Source: Erythrobacter sp. (GTDB lineage Bacteria; Pseudomonadota; Alphaproteobacteria; Sphingomonadales; Sphingomonadaceae). Taken from it: a DNA stretch of 64,000 bases. Each line of letters opens with the position of its first letter. The first letter of the stretch is position 1. Under the pieces are notes generated by a model, which saw only the letters and a program-made list of their open reading frames with translations, was not told the origin of the DNA and did not search any database. A program made the translations under genes and the position numbers. Shown one piece after another: positions 44,066 through 52,688 of the stretch. The stretch is from assembly GCA_019739335.1 (NCBI GenBank), contig CP073261.1, forward strand, positions 3,028,001 to 3,092,000, read 5' to 3'.

Positions 44066-45303
44066 GCCGCATCTCCCTTCACCAGCGTGACCTGGCTGAC
44101 CGTGATCGCCCCGCCGCGAAACCCGCCTTCGCAATACATCAGGTAGAACCGCCAGAGATCGCGAAATCGTCGATCAAAGCCGGGGGGCAGGCGATTCTCT
44201 GCCGCCGCCTTTTCGAAATGATCGCGCCAGATCCTCAGCGTCTCGGCATAGTCGAGGCCGAAATCCTCCTGCCCGGTCCATGCCAGTCCGCGCGCCTCGG
44301 CTAGTCGGCGAAATTCGCTGGTGCGGATCAGCATTCCGCCGGGAAAGACATAGGCCTGGATGAAATCGGCGCTCTTCGCATAAGCATCGAACAGGTCGTC
44401 GCGCATGGCGATGAACTGGATCGCCGCGCGCCCGCCCGGTTTCAGGTTGCGGGCGAGGCAGTCCATGAACGCGGGCCAGTATTCACGCCCCAGCGCCTCG
44501 ACCATCTCGACGCTGACCACGGCATCGAACTGGCCCGCGGTATCGCGGTAATCCTGCTTCAGGAACTGCACCGCCGGATGGCGCTGCCGCGCCCAGTCCA
44601 GTTGCGCGTCGGACAGGCTGATAGCAGTCACTTGCGCCCCCTGCGTGGCGAAATGCCCGGACAGTGCACCCCAGCCGCAACCGATTTCGAGCAGGTTGGC
44701 CGGATTGCCAAGGCGCTCGGCCAGCCGTTCCCACTTGCGGTGCTGGCCTGCCTCAAGATCGTCACTCGCCAAGGCATAGGCAGAGGAATAGCTCATCGTC
44801 GGATCGAGCCACGCGGCGTAGAAATCGTTGCCGAGATCGTAGTGTGCGTGGATATTGCGCTCCGCCTGCGCCTTGGTGTTGCGGTTCAGCGCGTGCAGAG
44901 CCTTTGCCGCCCAGCGCCACGGGCCTTTCGCGCGCGCGGTGTCGCCCAGCGAAGCCGCGTTATCGACAAACAGCGCGAAGAAGCTGACCGGGTCATCGCT
45001 CGACCATTCGCCCGCTTCCCACGCCTGATACAGCCCCACCGAACCGCCCAGGGCCACCCGCAGTAGCCCGCGCCAGTCGTGCAGCGTCACCGCGCACTCG
45101 AACCCCGGAGCGCGCCCGCCCAGCTTGCGCCGCGTGCCATCGGGCAGCGTGCCGTAAAGCGTCCCGCGCACCAGTCCGGCATCGATCCGGTCGAGCAACC
45201 TGCCCGCCGCAGGAGCCAGCGCGCGCGCCAGCCAGCCGGGTTCCACCCGGTAGCGCCGCCCACTGTCGAGCAGCGCGCCGCCTCTTGCCCTTTCAGCCTC
45301 CAT
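44062..45303 (-). CDS. cfa: Cyclopropane-fatty-acyl-phospholipid synthase
   Basis: A 413-residue SAM-dependent enzyme that methylenates unsaturated lipid chains. An N-terminal lipid-binding part (residues 1-130) precedes the methyltransferase domain with LLEIGCGWGALSGHFA near residue 205 and ISLSDAQLDWA near 230; the family motif HYDLGNDFY lies near 155 and RIQFIAM-type QFIAMRD near 300. The ATG at 45303 is preferred to a TTG 36 nt upstream. It may help under stress. Confidence 0.9.
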   Translation of the reverse strand: MEAERARGGALLDSGRRYRVEPGWLARALAPAAGRLLDRIDAGLVRGTLYGTLPDGTRRKLGGRAPGFECAVTLHDWRGLLRVALGGSVGLYQAWEAGEWSSDDPVSFFALFVDNAASLGDTARAKGPWRWAAKALHALNRNTKAQAERNIHAHYDLGNDFYAAWLDPTMSYSSAYALASDDLEAGQHRKWERLAERLGNPANLLEIGCGWGALSGHFATQGAQVTAISLSDAQLDWARQRHPAVQFLKQDYRDTAGQFDAVVSVEMVEALGREYWPAFMDCLARNLKPGGRAAIQFIAMRDDLFDAYAKSADFIQAYVFPGGMLIRTSEFRRLAEARGLAWTGQEDFGLDYAETLRIWRDHFEKAAAENRLPPGFDRRFRDLWRFYLMYCEGGFRGGAITVSQVTLVKGDAA

Positions 45304-45346
45304 CCAAGGCCTTATGGCGAGACGACCATCGCGGAGCAAGGCGTGG

Positions 45347-46738
45347 TCAGGACTTGTTCGCCCGATAGGCCGCCAGCGCCCGCTCGCGCGCCTCCTTGTG
45401 GCCGATCACCTTGCGCGGATAGTCTTTCGGCTTGCACCCGCTGGCTTGGGGATCGTGGACGTAGGGATCGCTCAGCCCGGCCAGTTCGGGCACCCATTGG
45501 CGGATATAGGCACCCGCGTTGAACTTCTCGCTCTGGCTGAGCGGGGCCATGATGCGGACGAACATGTTGCTGTCCACCCCGGTGCCGCTGACCCATTGCC
45601 AGTTGGTGGCGTTGCTTGCGTAATCGGCGTCCACCAGCGTGTCCCAGAACCACTTCTCGCCTTGCCGCCAGTCGATCAGCAGATGTTTGACGAGGAAGCT
45701 GGCAGCGATCATCCGCACCCGGTTGTGCATCCAGCCGGTGGTCCAGAGCTGGCGCATTCCGGCATCGACGATGGGATAGCCGGTGCGGCCCTGCTGCCAG
45801 GCCTTCAGGTCTGCCGCGACTTCCTCGCTTGCGGTGGGATCGCGCCACAGGCCTTCATCATAGCCATCGCGATAGCTCTCTTCGCCGTAACGGGGAAACT
45901 GGCAGGCGAGGTTCTGCGCATAGTCGCGCCAGACCAGTTCAGCGCGGAAGATTCGCGCGCCGCCGCTGGAATGGGCCCGCATTCGCTCCCACAGCATGCG
46001 CGGGGAGACTTCGCCGAAATGCAGGTGTGGGGAAAGGCGGCTGGTGGCGTCCATACTCGGCAGGTTGCGGTCGTCGGTGTAGCCGGAGACTACCTCGAGG
46101 AATTGGTCGAACCGTTCCATCGCCGCGGCGGTGCCGTGTTCGTCCGCCCAAGCCTCGCGCATTCCGCCTGCCCAGTCGGGCTTGGTCGGGAGCAGGCTCC
46201 AATCCTCCAGCTGATCCGAAGCGGGCCAGCTTTCCGGTGAAGTAAGGCTCGGTTCGGGAAGGATATCATAGCCGTCGATCGCCGCGAACATCGCATCCTT
46301 GAACGGGGTGAAGATCTTGTACGGCGTGCCCGATCCGGTGGTGACGCTGCCCGGCGGGAGGAGGTAATTGCCGTCATCCAATTGCAGGTCGAGCCGCTCC
46401 TTCAGCTTGCCCTGCTCCTTGCGCCACCACGGTTCGTAATGGCGCAGGGCGTGGACAGTGCGCGCGCCGGTCTCCTGCGCCAGCTTGCACAGTTCCTCGA
46501 CGGCGTTCCCGCGCCGCAGCACCAGTTGCGAATGGTGGCGGGCGAGATCGCGCGAGAGGCTTTCGAGCGCGTGGTGCAGCCACCAGCGGCTCGCCCCGCC
46601 CATCTTGCGCTGGCCGGGAGTCTCGTCATCGAGAATATAGGCCGGTATCACCGGCCCGCGCGCGGCAGCAGCGGTGAAGGCGGCCTGATCGCACAGACGC
46701 AGATCACGCCGGAGCCAGACGATTTGGGGTTCGGACAT
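45347..46738 (-). CDS. phrB: Deoxyribodipyrimidine photolyase
   Basis: A 463-residue photolyase that repairs pyrimidine dimers with blue light. The N-terminal alpha/beta antenna domain starts IVWLRRDLRLCDQAAF; the helical FAD domain has TSRLSPHLHFGEVSPR near residue 235, QQGRTGYPIVDAGMRQL near 330, WMHNRVRM near 350 and the C-terminal tryptophan-rich NWQWVSGTGVDSNM. It heads an operon with cfa, serine hydrolase and wecBC. Confidence 0.94.
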   Translation of the reverse strand: MSEPQIVWLRRDLRLCDQAAFTAAAARGPVIPAYILDDETPGQRKMGGASRWWLHHALESLSRDLARHHSQLVLRRGNAVEELCKLAQETGARTVHALRHYEPWWRKEQGKLKERLDLQLDDGNYLLPPGSVTTGSGTPYKIFTPFKDAMFAAIDGYDILPEPSLTSPESWPASDQLEDWSLLPTKPDWAGGMREAWADEHGTAAAMERFDQFLEVVSGYTDDRNLPSMDATSRLSPHLHFGEVSPRMLWERMRAHSSGGARIFRAELVWRDYAQNLACQFPRYGEESYRDGYDEGLWRDPTASEEVAADLKAWQQGRTGYPIVDAGMRQLWTTGWMHNRVRMIAASFLVKHLLIDWRQGEKWFWDTLVDADYASNATNWQWVSGTGVDSNMFVRIMAPLSQSEKFNAGAYIRQWVPELAGLSDPYVHDPQASGCKPKDYPRKVIGHKEARERALAAYRANKS

Positions 46739-46750
46739 GGCGCTCCCCTA

Positions 46751-47671
46751 TCAGTTCGCGCCCGGTTCCGAACACAGACCATCGGGCAGGATCACACTGA
46801 ATTGGCCGTCACGCACCGCATAGTATCGCGCATCGCTCAACTGCCAGCGCCCGTCCTCAAGCCGACCGAGCACCGGCGCGCGGCTCCAGAACAGAAAGGC
46901 ATCGACCTGCGTGCTTTGCGCGCGGGCAGCGGCAAGATCGCAGGAGGACAGCGGCATGTTGCCAATCTTTTCAGTGCCGATGAGAAATTTCTCAGGTTGA
47001 TCTTCAAGGATCATCTCCCTGCGCCACGAAAATAATGGCTCGGGACTGGCGATCGAATTCAGCGGATAACTCCCCGTTGATTCAGCAATGAGTTCGTCAC
47101 GCCAAGTGATCGCTGCATTCATCCCGATATAGCCCAGCACACCCGCCAACACGCCCCTCGCCAGCCCCCGCCAGTCGCCGCCGCGCTTCTCGCGTCGCAG
47201 CGAGAACCACAGGCCCAGCCCCATCCCCAGCCACAGCCAAACGTCGATGATAAACAGCACATCGCCATAGAACCAGCGGCTGGAGAATGGCTCCAGCAGG
47301 CGGATGCCGTAGACGTTCATCCAGTCGAGCGCGGGGTGCGTCAGGCAGCCGATAAAGGCGAGCGCGAACAGCCAGCCGAAATGCACGGGCAGCCGCCCCT
47401 CCGGCCGCTTCCCGCGTGAGGTCTGCCAGCGGTCCCAGCCCCACAAAAGTCCTGCCAATATCAGCGGCAGGATTACCAGCGCGGGTGGCCCGTGGGTAAT
47501 CCCCCGGCGGAACGCGAGATGTTCCACTCCCTCCAGCCAGAAAAAGCACGCCGCATCGACATCGGGCAGGTTCGCCCCGATAATCAGCGCGGGCATGGCC
47601 AGCCCGGTCTTTTTCTTGAGGCCCGCCTGCCCGATCAGTGCGCCCACGAGCGAATGGGTGAGATTGTCCAT
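46751..47671 (-). CDS. YdjM/DUF457-type membrane metal-dependent hydrolase
   Basis: A 306-residue membrane protein with about five helices. The N terminus MDNLTHSLVGALIGQAG and the motifs NLPDVDA near 33, RRGITHGP near 54 and HPALDWMNVYG near 112 carry the His/Asp pattern of the YdjM family. Function is poorly known; some members are induced by DNA damage. It ends 13 bp before phrB, fitting the same unit. Confidence 0.82.
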   Translation of the reverse strand: MDNLTHSLVGALIGQAGLKKKTGLAMPALIIGANLPDVDAACFFWLEGVEHLAFRRGITHGPPALVILPLILAGLLWGWDRWQTSRGKRPEGRLPVHFGWLFALAFIGCLTHPALDWMNVYGIRLLEPFSSRWFYGDVLFIIDVWLWLGMGLGLWFSLRREKRGGDWRGLARGVLAGVLGYIGMNAAITWRDELIAESTGSYPLNSIASPEPLFSWRREMILEDQPEKFLIGTEKIGNMPLSSCDLAAARAQSTQVDAFLFWSRAPVLGRLEDGRWQLSDARYYAVRDGQFSVILPDGLCSEPGAN

Positions 47672-47753
47672 TGCCCGACTTTTGCCCAAGTGGCCGCCAT
47701 CAGCAATGCCTCTCCCTTGTTTAGCCCCCGACGGCGCACTAGGGAGCGGCCCC

Positions 47754-48980
47754 ATGATCGTGTTCGTCAATCGCTACTTCTGGCCTGATCGCAGCGCCAC
47801 TTCGCAGATCCTCAGCGATGTCGCCTTTCACCTCGCCGAAAGCGGGCATCAGGTGCAGGTGATCGCCAGCCGCCTGTCCTACGAAGGCGACGAAGGGCCC
47901 TACCCTCCGCACGAGGTCCATCGCGGAGTAACGATCCACCGGGTTGCTACCTCGGCTTTCGGGCGCGGAAGCATTGTCGGGCGGATTGCGGACTATCTCG
48001 GCTTCTATGTCACCGCCTTCGCCAAGGTGCTGGCGGTCGCCAAGGCAGGCGACGTGGTGGTGGCGAAAACCGATCCGCCGGTGCTGTCCTGGCCCATCGG
48101 CCTTGCTGCGCGGCTCAAGGGGGCGAAGCGGGCCAACTGGTTGCAGGATCTCTATCCCGAAGTGGCCGAGGCGTTCGGCGTGCTCAAAACCGATGGCCTG
48201 GCCGCGCGGATGGTCCGGGCGCTGCGCGACCAATCGCTGCGCAAGGCGGATGTCAACGTTGCCATCGGGGATCGCATGGCGGACTTGCTGCGCCGCCGGG
48301 GAGTGGCCGACAGCCGGATCGTGGTGATTCCCAACATGACCGATGACGAAAGCATCCGTCCGATTACTGCGGCGGAAAATCCCTTGCGAAACGAATGGGG
48401 GTTTGCCGCGAGCGACCTGGTAGTGGGCTATTCCGGCAATCTGGGCCGCGCGCATGAAGTCGATACGATTCTTGATGCCGCCGCGATCTTGCAAGCAGGA
48501 GGGCGGGGCGACATTCGTTTTCTGGTGATCGGCGGTGGCTATCTGAGAGACCGGCTGGAGAGCGAAATTACAGCGCGCGGCCTCGCTCACTTCGTCCTCA
48601 AGCCCTATCAGCCCCGCGAGAGCCTGCATCTTTCGCTAACCGTGCCCGATGTCCATTGGGTGACGTTGCTGCCTGAACTCGAAGGTCTGATCGTTCCAAG
48701 CAAATTCTACGGGGCAGCTGCAAGCGGCAGGCCGGTAGTGTTCATCGGTTGCCCTGAAGGAGAACTTGGCGCGGTAGTGCCCGATCAGCGATGCGGCGCG
48801 GTGATCGCCAACGGTGCGGCGGCGGAACTGGCTACCCTGCTCACTTTCTACGCGGACAATCCCGAAGTGCGACTGGAACAGGGCCGCAACGCGCGCGAAC
48901 TGGTGGCGAGCGGTTTCAACCGCGCCGCAGTCCTGGCAAAATGGGAGCGCTTTGCGGCGCAGTTCACTCCAGGCGGCTAA
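47754..48980 (+). CDS. Glycosyltransferase WbuB-like
   Basis: A 408-residue GT4-type glycosyltransferase. N-terminal NRYFWPDRSATSQILSDVAFHL is the WbuB signature; the core has NWLQDLYPEVAEAFGV near 120, GYSGNLGRAHEVDTILDAA near 225 and the nucleotide-sugar site LEGLIVPSKFYGAAASGRPV near 310. The ATG at 47754 has GGAG in front. It converges with the priming transferase, four bases apart, and probably adds the second sugar of the polysaccharide repeat (inference). Confidence 0.87.
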   Translation: MIVFVNRYFWPDRSATSQILSDVAFHLAESGHQVQVIASRLSYEGDEGPYPPHEVHRGVTIHRVATSAFGRGSIVGRIADYLGFYVTAFAKVLAVAKAGDVVVAKTDPPVLSWPIGLAARLKGAKRANWLQDLYPEVAEAFGVLKTDGLAARMVRALRDQSLRKADVNVAIGDRMADLLRRRGVADSRIVVIPNMTDDESIRPITAAENPLRNEWGFAASDLVVGYSGNLGRAHEVDTILDAAAILQAGGRGDIRFLVIGGGYLRDRLESEITARGLAHFVLKPYQPRESLHLSLTVPDVHWVTLLPELEGLIVPSKFYGAAASGRPVVFIGCPEGELGAVVPDQRCGAVIANGAAAELATLLTFYADNPEVRLEQGRNARELVASGFNRAAVLAKWERFAAQFTPGG

Positions 48981-48984
48981 TGAC

Positions 48985-50274
48985 TTACTTCGCTCCGTGG
49001 CCAGTAAAGACCACCATCGCCGTGCGTGCCAGGATCACGAAGTCGAGCCAGTACGAGAAGTTCTTGATGTAATAGAAGTCGTACTGCAGCTTGTTATCGA
49101 TGTCATCAAGGCTGGTCACGTGGCCCTGATTGACCTGCGCCCAGCCGGTGATGCCGGGGCGGACGATGTGGCGGTAGGCGTAGAACGGGATTTCCTGTTC
49201 GTACCAGCGTGACAGCTCCAGCGCTTCGGGCCGGGGGCCGATCCAGCTCATGTGGCCGCGCAGGATGTTGTACATCTGCGGCAATTCGTCGATCCGGGTC
49301 TGGCGCAAAAAGCGGCCGAATTTGGTGATACACGGATCGGCATCACCCGTCATGGCCTTGCGCCGGCGGGTTTCTTCATCCTCAGCCGCCATTTCGCAGC
49401 GCATCGTGCGGAACTTGAGAACGTGGAACGGCTCCCCGCGATAACCGATGCGGCGCTGGCGGAAAAACACCGGGCCCGGCGAATCCATGCGAATCAACAC
49501 CGCCACTAGGGACAGCGGCACAATCAGCAGCGGCAACATCAGGAGACAGAGTAGGATATCCGCCAGACGCTTGAGTCGCATGAACGACATGTTCGGCAAC
49601 AGTGAGCCGAAGCTGTTTTCCGAAAGATGCTCAATCTGCACCTTACCGGTCGCAGCCTCGAACACCTGCTTGAAATGGAACACCGGAATGCCCTGCAAGG
49701 CAGCATTGGCCAGCATGCGATCCCACGCATCGGCATGATCGTGGTGCAAGTCGGCTACGATCATTGCTCCGCGCTGGCTTGGCAGGATCGGTTCCATAAG
49801 CCGGCGCGTTTGCAAGCCGATGTTTGCCAAACGGGTAATGCGGCCCCCGGGAACAGTGTAGAAGATGTTCTGATCAGAACGCGTCGCGAGAACCATCACC
49901 ACAAGGTAAACGCAGATGGACGCGGCGAAATTGACCCCGAAAACCGGAATGGAGTATTTCAGGCGGAGCACCAAAATCGCCATCGCCACTACGCCAAAGC
50001 TCATCAGGAACGCCGGGATGACGGATCCGAACTGCTTCACTCCGGGATAGATATTAACGCGGCGAGCAAGAAAAATACCCACCACCGAAGCGATTATCGT
50101 TGCGACGACGGAATTGGTTATCGGTCCCGGCTGAAACAGCGCCGCCCGGCTGCCAAAATAGAGCAGGGGAGGCAGCAGACATCCAAGGAACACACAGGTC
50201 ACAGCCTGCAGCGAGAAGGAGCGATAGATGCTCCGCTCGTCCTGAATTAGCTCATTGGGCGCAGCCATCAACAT
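48985..50274 (-). CDS. Undecaprenyl-phosphate sugar phosphotransferase (priming transferase)
   Basis: A 429-residue WcaJ/ExoY-type protein. N-terminal helices (about residues 20-125) precede a CoA-binding-like domain and the C-terminal bacterial sugar transferase domain with KRLADILLCLLMLPLLIVP near residue 235, RQRRIGYRGEPFHVLKFRTM near 273 and the catalytic region RIDELPQMYNILRGHMSWIG near 335. It puts the first sugar-1-phosphate on undecaprenyl phosphate and so starts the repeat unit. It is the only priming enzyme in the window. Confidence 0.92.
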   Translation of the reverse strand: MLMAAPNELIQDERSIYRSFSLQAVTCVFLGCLLPPLLYFGSRAALFQPGPITNSVVATIIASVVGIFLARRVNIYPGVKQFGSVIPAFLMSFGVVAMAILVLRLKYSIPVFGVNFAASICVYLVVMVLATRSDQNIFYTVPGGRITRLANIGLQTRRLMEPILPSQRGAMIVADLHHDHADAWDRMLANAALQGIPVFHFKQVFEAATGKVQIEHLSENSFGSLLPNMSFMRLKRLADILLCLLMLPLLIVPLSLVAVLIRMDSPGPVFFRQRRIGYRGEPFHVLKFRTMRCEMAAEDEETRRRKAMTGDADPCITKFGRFLRQTRIDELPQMYNILRGHMSWIGPRPEALELSRWYEQEIPFYAYRHIVRPGITGWAQVNQGHVTSLDDIDNKLQYDFYYIKNFSYWLDFVILARTAMVVFTGHGAK

Positions 50275-50393
50275 AGCGCAATCACCTTCAACCCCCCACT
50301 AAGGCGAACAAATCCGCTCTTGTGCAAGTGCGAAGGCGCGTGATTTACGCCCCGAATGTAAAAAGCGCAAGACTTCGGCGCAGGTCTTCGCGC

Positions 50394-51497
50394 TCAGACG
50401 AGCGTCGCGAGATGCTCAGTCGAGTACCCGGCAAGTTCATGTCCGCGCCCTTCGCGCAGCATTCTCGCCCAGTATGGATTCGAAATCAGCGCGCGACCCA
50501 CGGCGATCAGGTCGAACTCGCCGCGCTCCATCCGCGCTTCGAGATCGCCCAGTTCGGCGGGGGGCGCATTCTGGCCCGAGAAGGCGCCGAAGAAATCGCC
50601 GTCCAGCCCGACCGAGCCGACCGAAATCGTCGGCACGCCGACAATCTTCTTGACCCATCCGGCGAAATTGAGGCCCTTCTCGCCGTCGATTTCGGGGAAC
50701 TCGGGCTCCCAGAAACGGCGCTGCGAACAATGCAGCACATCCGCCCCGGCGTCGACCAGCGGCGCGACCCAGGCTTCCAGTTCGGCAGGCGTAGGCGCGA
50801 GGCGGCGCGTGTAATCCTGCTGGTTCCATTGGCTGATGCGCAGGATCAGCGGCACATCGCCCACAGCCGCGCGGGTCTGGCGGATGATCTCCGCAGCAAA
50901 GCGGGTGCGTTCGGGCAAGGTGGCCCCGCCCCAGCGGTCATCGCGGCGGTTGGTTTCGCCCCAGAAGAACTGGTCGATCAGGTAGCCGTGCGCGCCGTGG
51001 AATTCGATCGCATCAAAACCGAGTCGCACCGATTCCTTCGCCGCACGGACGAAGGCATCGACGGCATCGGCGACATCTTCCTCGCTCATCGCGCGGCCAT
51101 AGGGGGTGTCTGCCTTGAACAGGCCGGAAGGGCCTTCCGCCGGTCCGGGGCGTGGGCGATCGGGGAACTGTTCGCGGACAAGGCCGGTGTGCCAGAGCTG
51201 CGGCGCGACCGCCCCTCCCTCGCCATGCACGGCGCTGACGACTTCGCCCCAGCCCGCCAGCGCATCTTCACCATGGAAGCGCGGAATGTTCGGCTCATTG
51301 CGCGATTCGGGCCGGTCCACCCCGGTACCTTCGGTGATGATGAGCCCGACTTCGCCCTCGCCCCGCTTGCGGTAATACTCGGCGACATCAGCGCCAGGGA
51401 CGCCCTCGGGCGAGAAATTGCGTGTCATCGGGGCCATCACCACGCGGTTCTTCAGCGTGAGATTGCGGATCGTGAACGGCTGGAACAGGACGGACAT
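50394..51497 (-). CDS. Old yellow enzyme-family NADH:flavin oxidoreductase
   Basis: A 367-residue FMN-binding TIM barrel. The active-site pair is in HGAHGYLIDQFF near residue 168, followed by WGGATLPERTRFA. NRVVMAPMTRNF near residue 18 and GSVGLDGDFF near 300 are family segments. Such enzymes reduce activated alkenes and nitro compounds. A long perfect inverted repeat lies just upstream. Confidence 0.9.
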   Translation of the reverse strand: MSVLFQPFTIRNLTLKNRVVMAPMTRNFSPEGVPGADVAEYYRKRGEGEVGLIITEGTGVDRPESRNEPNIPRFHGEDALAGWGEVVSAVHGEGGAVAPQLWHTGLVREQFPDRPRPGPAEGPSGLFKADTPYGRAMSEEDVADAVDAFVRAAKESVRLGFDAIEFHGAHGYLIDQFFWGETNRRDDRWGGATLPERTRFAAEIIRQTRAAVGDVPLILRISQWNQQDYTRRLAPTPAELEAWVAPLVDAGADVLHCSQRRFWEPEFPEIDGEKGLNFAGWVKKIVGVPTISVGSVGLDGDFFGAFSGQNAPPAELGDLEARMERGEFDLIAVGRALISNPYWARMLREGRGHELAGYSTEHLATLV

Positions 51498-51541
51498 CGC
51501 GGAATTCCTTCGAGAGGTTGGCTATCTGGCGACCAGTTGGG

Positions 51542-51570
51542 AAACCAGGTTGCGCGCTGCAACCTGGTTT
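51542..51570. promoter_or_regulatory. Perfect 12-bp inverted repeat upstream of the old yellow enzyme gene
   Basis: AAACCAGGTTGC, a 5-nt spacer and GCAACCTGGTTT form an exact palindrome, 45 bp before the old yellow enzyme start and 37 bp after the korB stop. Its size suits a dimeric repressor such as NemR-like TetR proteins that often control such genes. It could also be a terminator of korB, but no T-run follows. Confidence 0.55.
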
Positions 51571-51606
51571 AGCGCCCTAAGGAAAACCTTTCGGCCCGTC
51601 TGAAGG

Positions 51607-52641
51607 CTAGGCCGGATGACCCTCGCTTTCGTCCACGCGCCAGGTCTGTCCCTTACCCAGCAAGGCCGCAAGATTGGGCTCTTTCCCTTCGCTCAGCCGC
51701 CGGTTTTCCTCGACCACCTGCGTCTCGAACGAGGGGCGTGGATCGTCATACAGCACACCCAGCGCCATCGGGAACGGGCCGAACGGCAGTTCCACCAACA
51801 TGTGCGCAAGCGAGCGGTTGGTGACGTTGTGGCGGATCACGCCCGCTGCCTGCCAGTCACCGTCCACCACATCGACCACCTGCATCTGCAGGTTCTCGTG
51901 ATCGAGGCTGATGCCCTTGGTCCCGCCTGCGAACAGCATCGGCTCGCCGTGCTGGAGCCAGAGCTGGTTGTCCTCCGCTCCCTTCGGCGCGGCGAAATCG
52001 TTGAACACATCCTTGTTGTAGACGATGCAGTTCTGGAAAATCTCGATGAAGGCCGCGCCCTTGTGCGCATGGGCAGCCTTGAGCACGTCGGGCAGGTTCT
52101 TCGACACATCGAACCCGCGCGCCACAAACCGTGCGCCTGCGCCCAGCGCGAAGGCGCAGGGCTGCGTGGGCCGGTCGATCGAACCGCCGGGTGTCGAAGG
52201 GCTGGTGGTGCCGATGCGGCTCGTGGGCGAATACTGGCCCTTGGTCAGGCCGTAGATCTCGTTGTTGAACAGCATGATCTGCATGTTCACGTTGCGCCGC
52301 AGCACGTGCATCATGTGGTTGCCGCCGATAGATAGCCCGTCACCGTCCCCCGTCACCAACCACACGTCGAGCTCGGGATTCGCCAGCTTCACCCCCGTCG
52401 CCACCGCAGGCGCGCGGCCGTGGATGGTGTGGAAGCCGTAGCTCTCGATGTAATAGGGGAAGCGGCTCGAACAGCCGATGCCGCTGACGAACACGGTGTT
52501 CGCCGGATCGCAACCCAACTGCGGCAAGGTGCGCTGCACCGCCTTGAGGATCGCATAGTCCCCGCACCCGGGGCACCAGCGCACCTCCTGGTCGGTTTCC
52601 CAGTCCTTGAGGGTGGTCTCGATTTTGACGGGAGCGTTCAT
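51607..52641 (-). CDS. korB: 2-oxoacid:ferredoxin oxidoreductase beta subunit
   Basis: A 344-residue thiamine diphosphate subunit. CPGCGDYA at residues 23-30 carries conserved cysteines, GIGCSSRFPYY near 53 and TGDGDGLSIGGNHMMHVLRRN near 97 form the cofactor site. With KorA it makes acyl-CoA and reduced ferredoxin from a 2-oxoacid, or runs in reverse. The two-subunit form fits 2-oxoglutarate oxidoreductase. Confidence 0.92.
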   Translation of the reverse strand: MNAPVKIETTLKDWETDQEVRWCPGCGDYAILKAVQRTLPQLGCDPANTVFVSGIGCSSRFPYYIESYGFHTIHGRAPAVATGVKLANPELDVWLVTGDGDGLSIGGNHMMHVLRRNVNMQIMLFNNEIYGLTKGQYSPTSRIGTTSPSTPGGSIDRPTQPCAFALGAGARFVARGFDVSKNLPDVLKAAHAHKGAAFIEIFQNCIVYNKDVFNDFAAPKGAEDNQLWLQHGEPMLFAGGTKGISLDHENLQMQVVDVVDGDWQAAGVIRHNVTNRSLAHMLVELPFGPFPMALGVLYDDPRPSFETQVVEENRRLSEGKEPNLAALLGKGQTWRVDESEGHPA

Positions 52642-52688
52642 ATCAGGTCTCTGAGGCTGGCAGGCGGTTCATCGCGCGTTCGTTGGGA

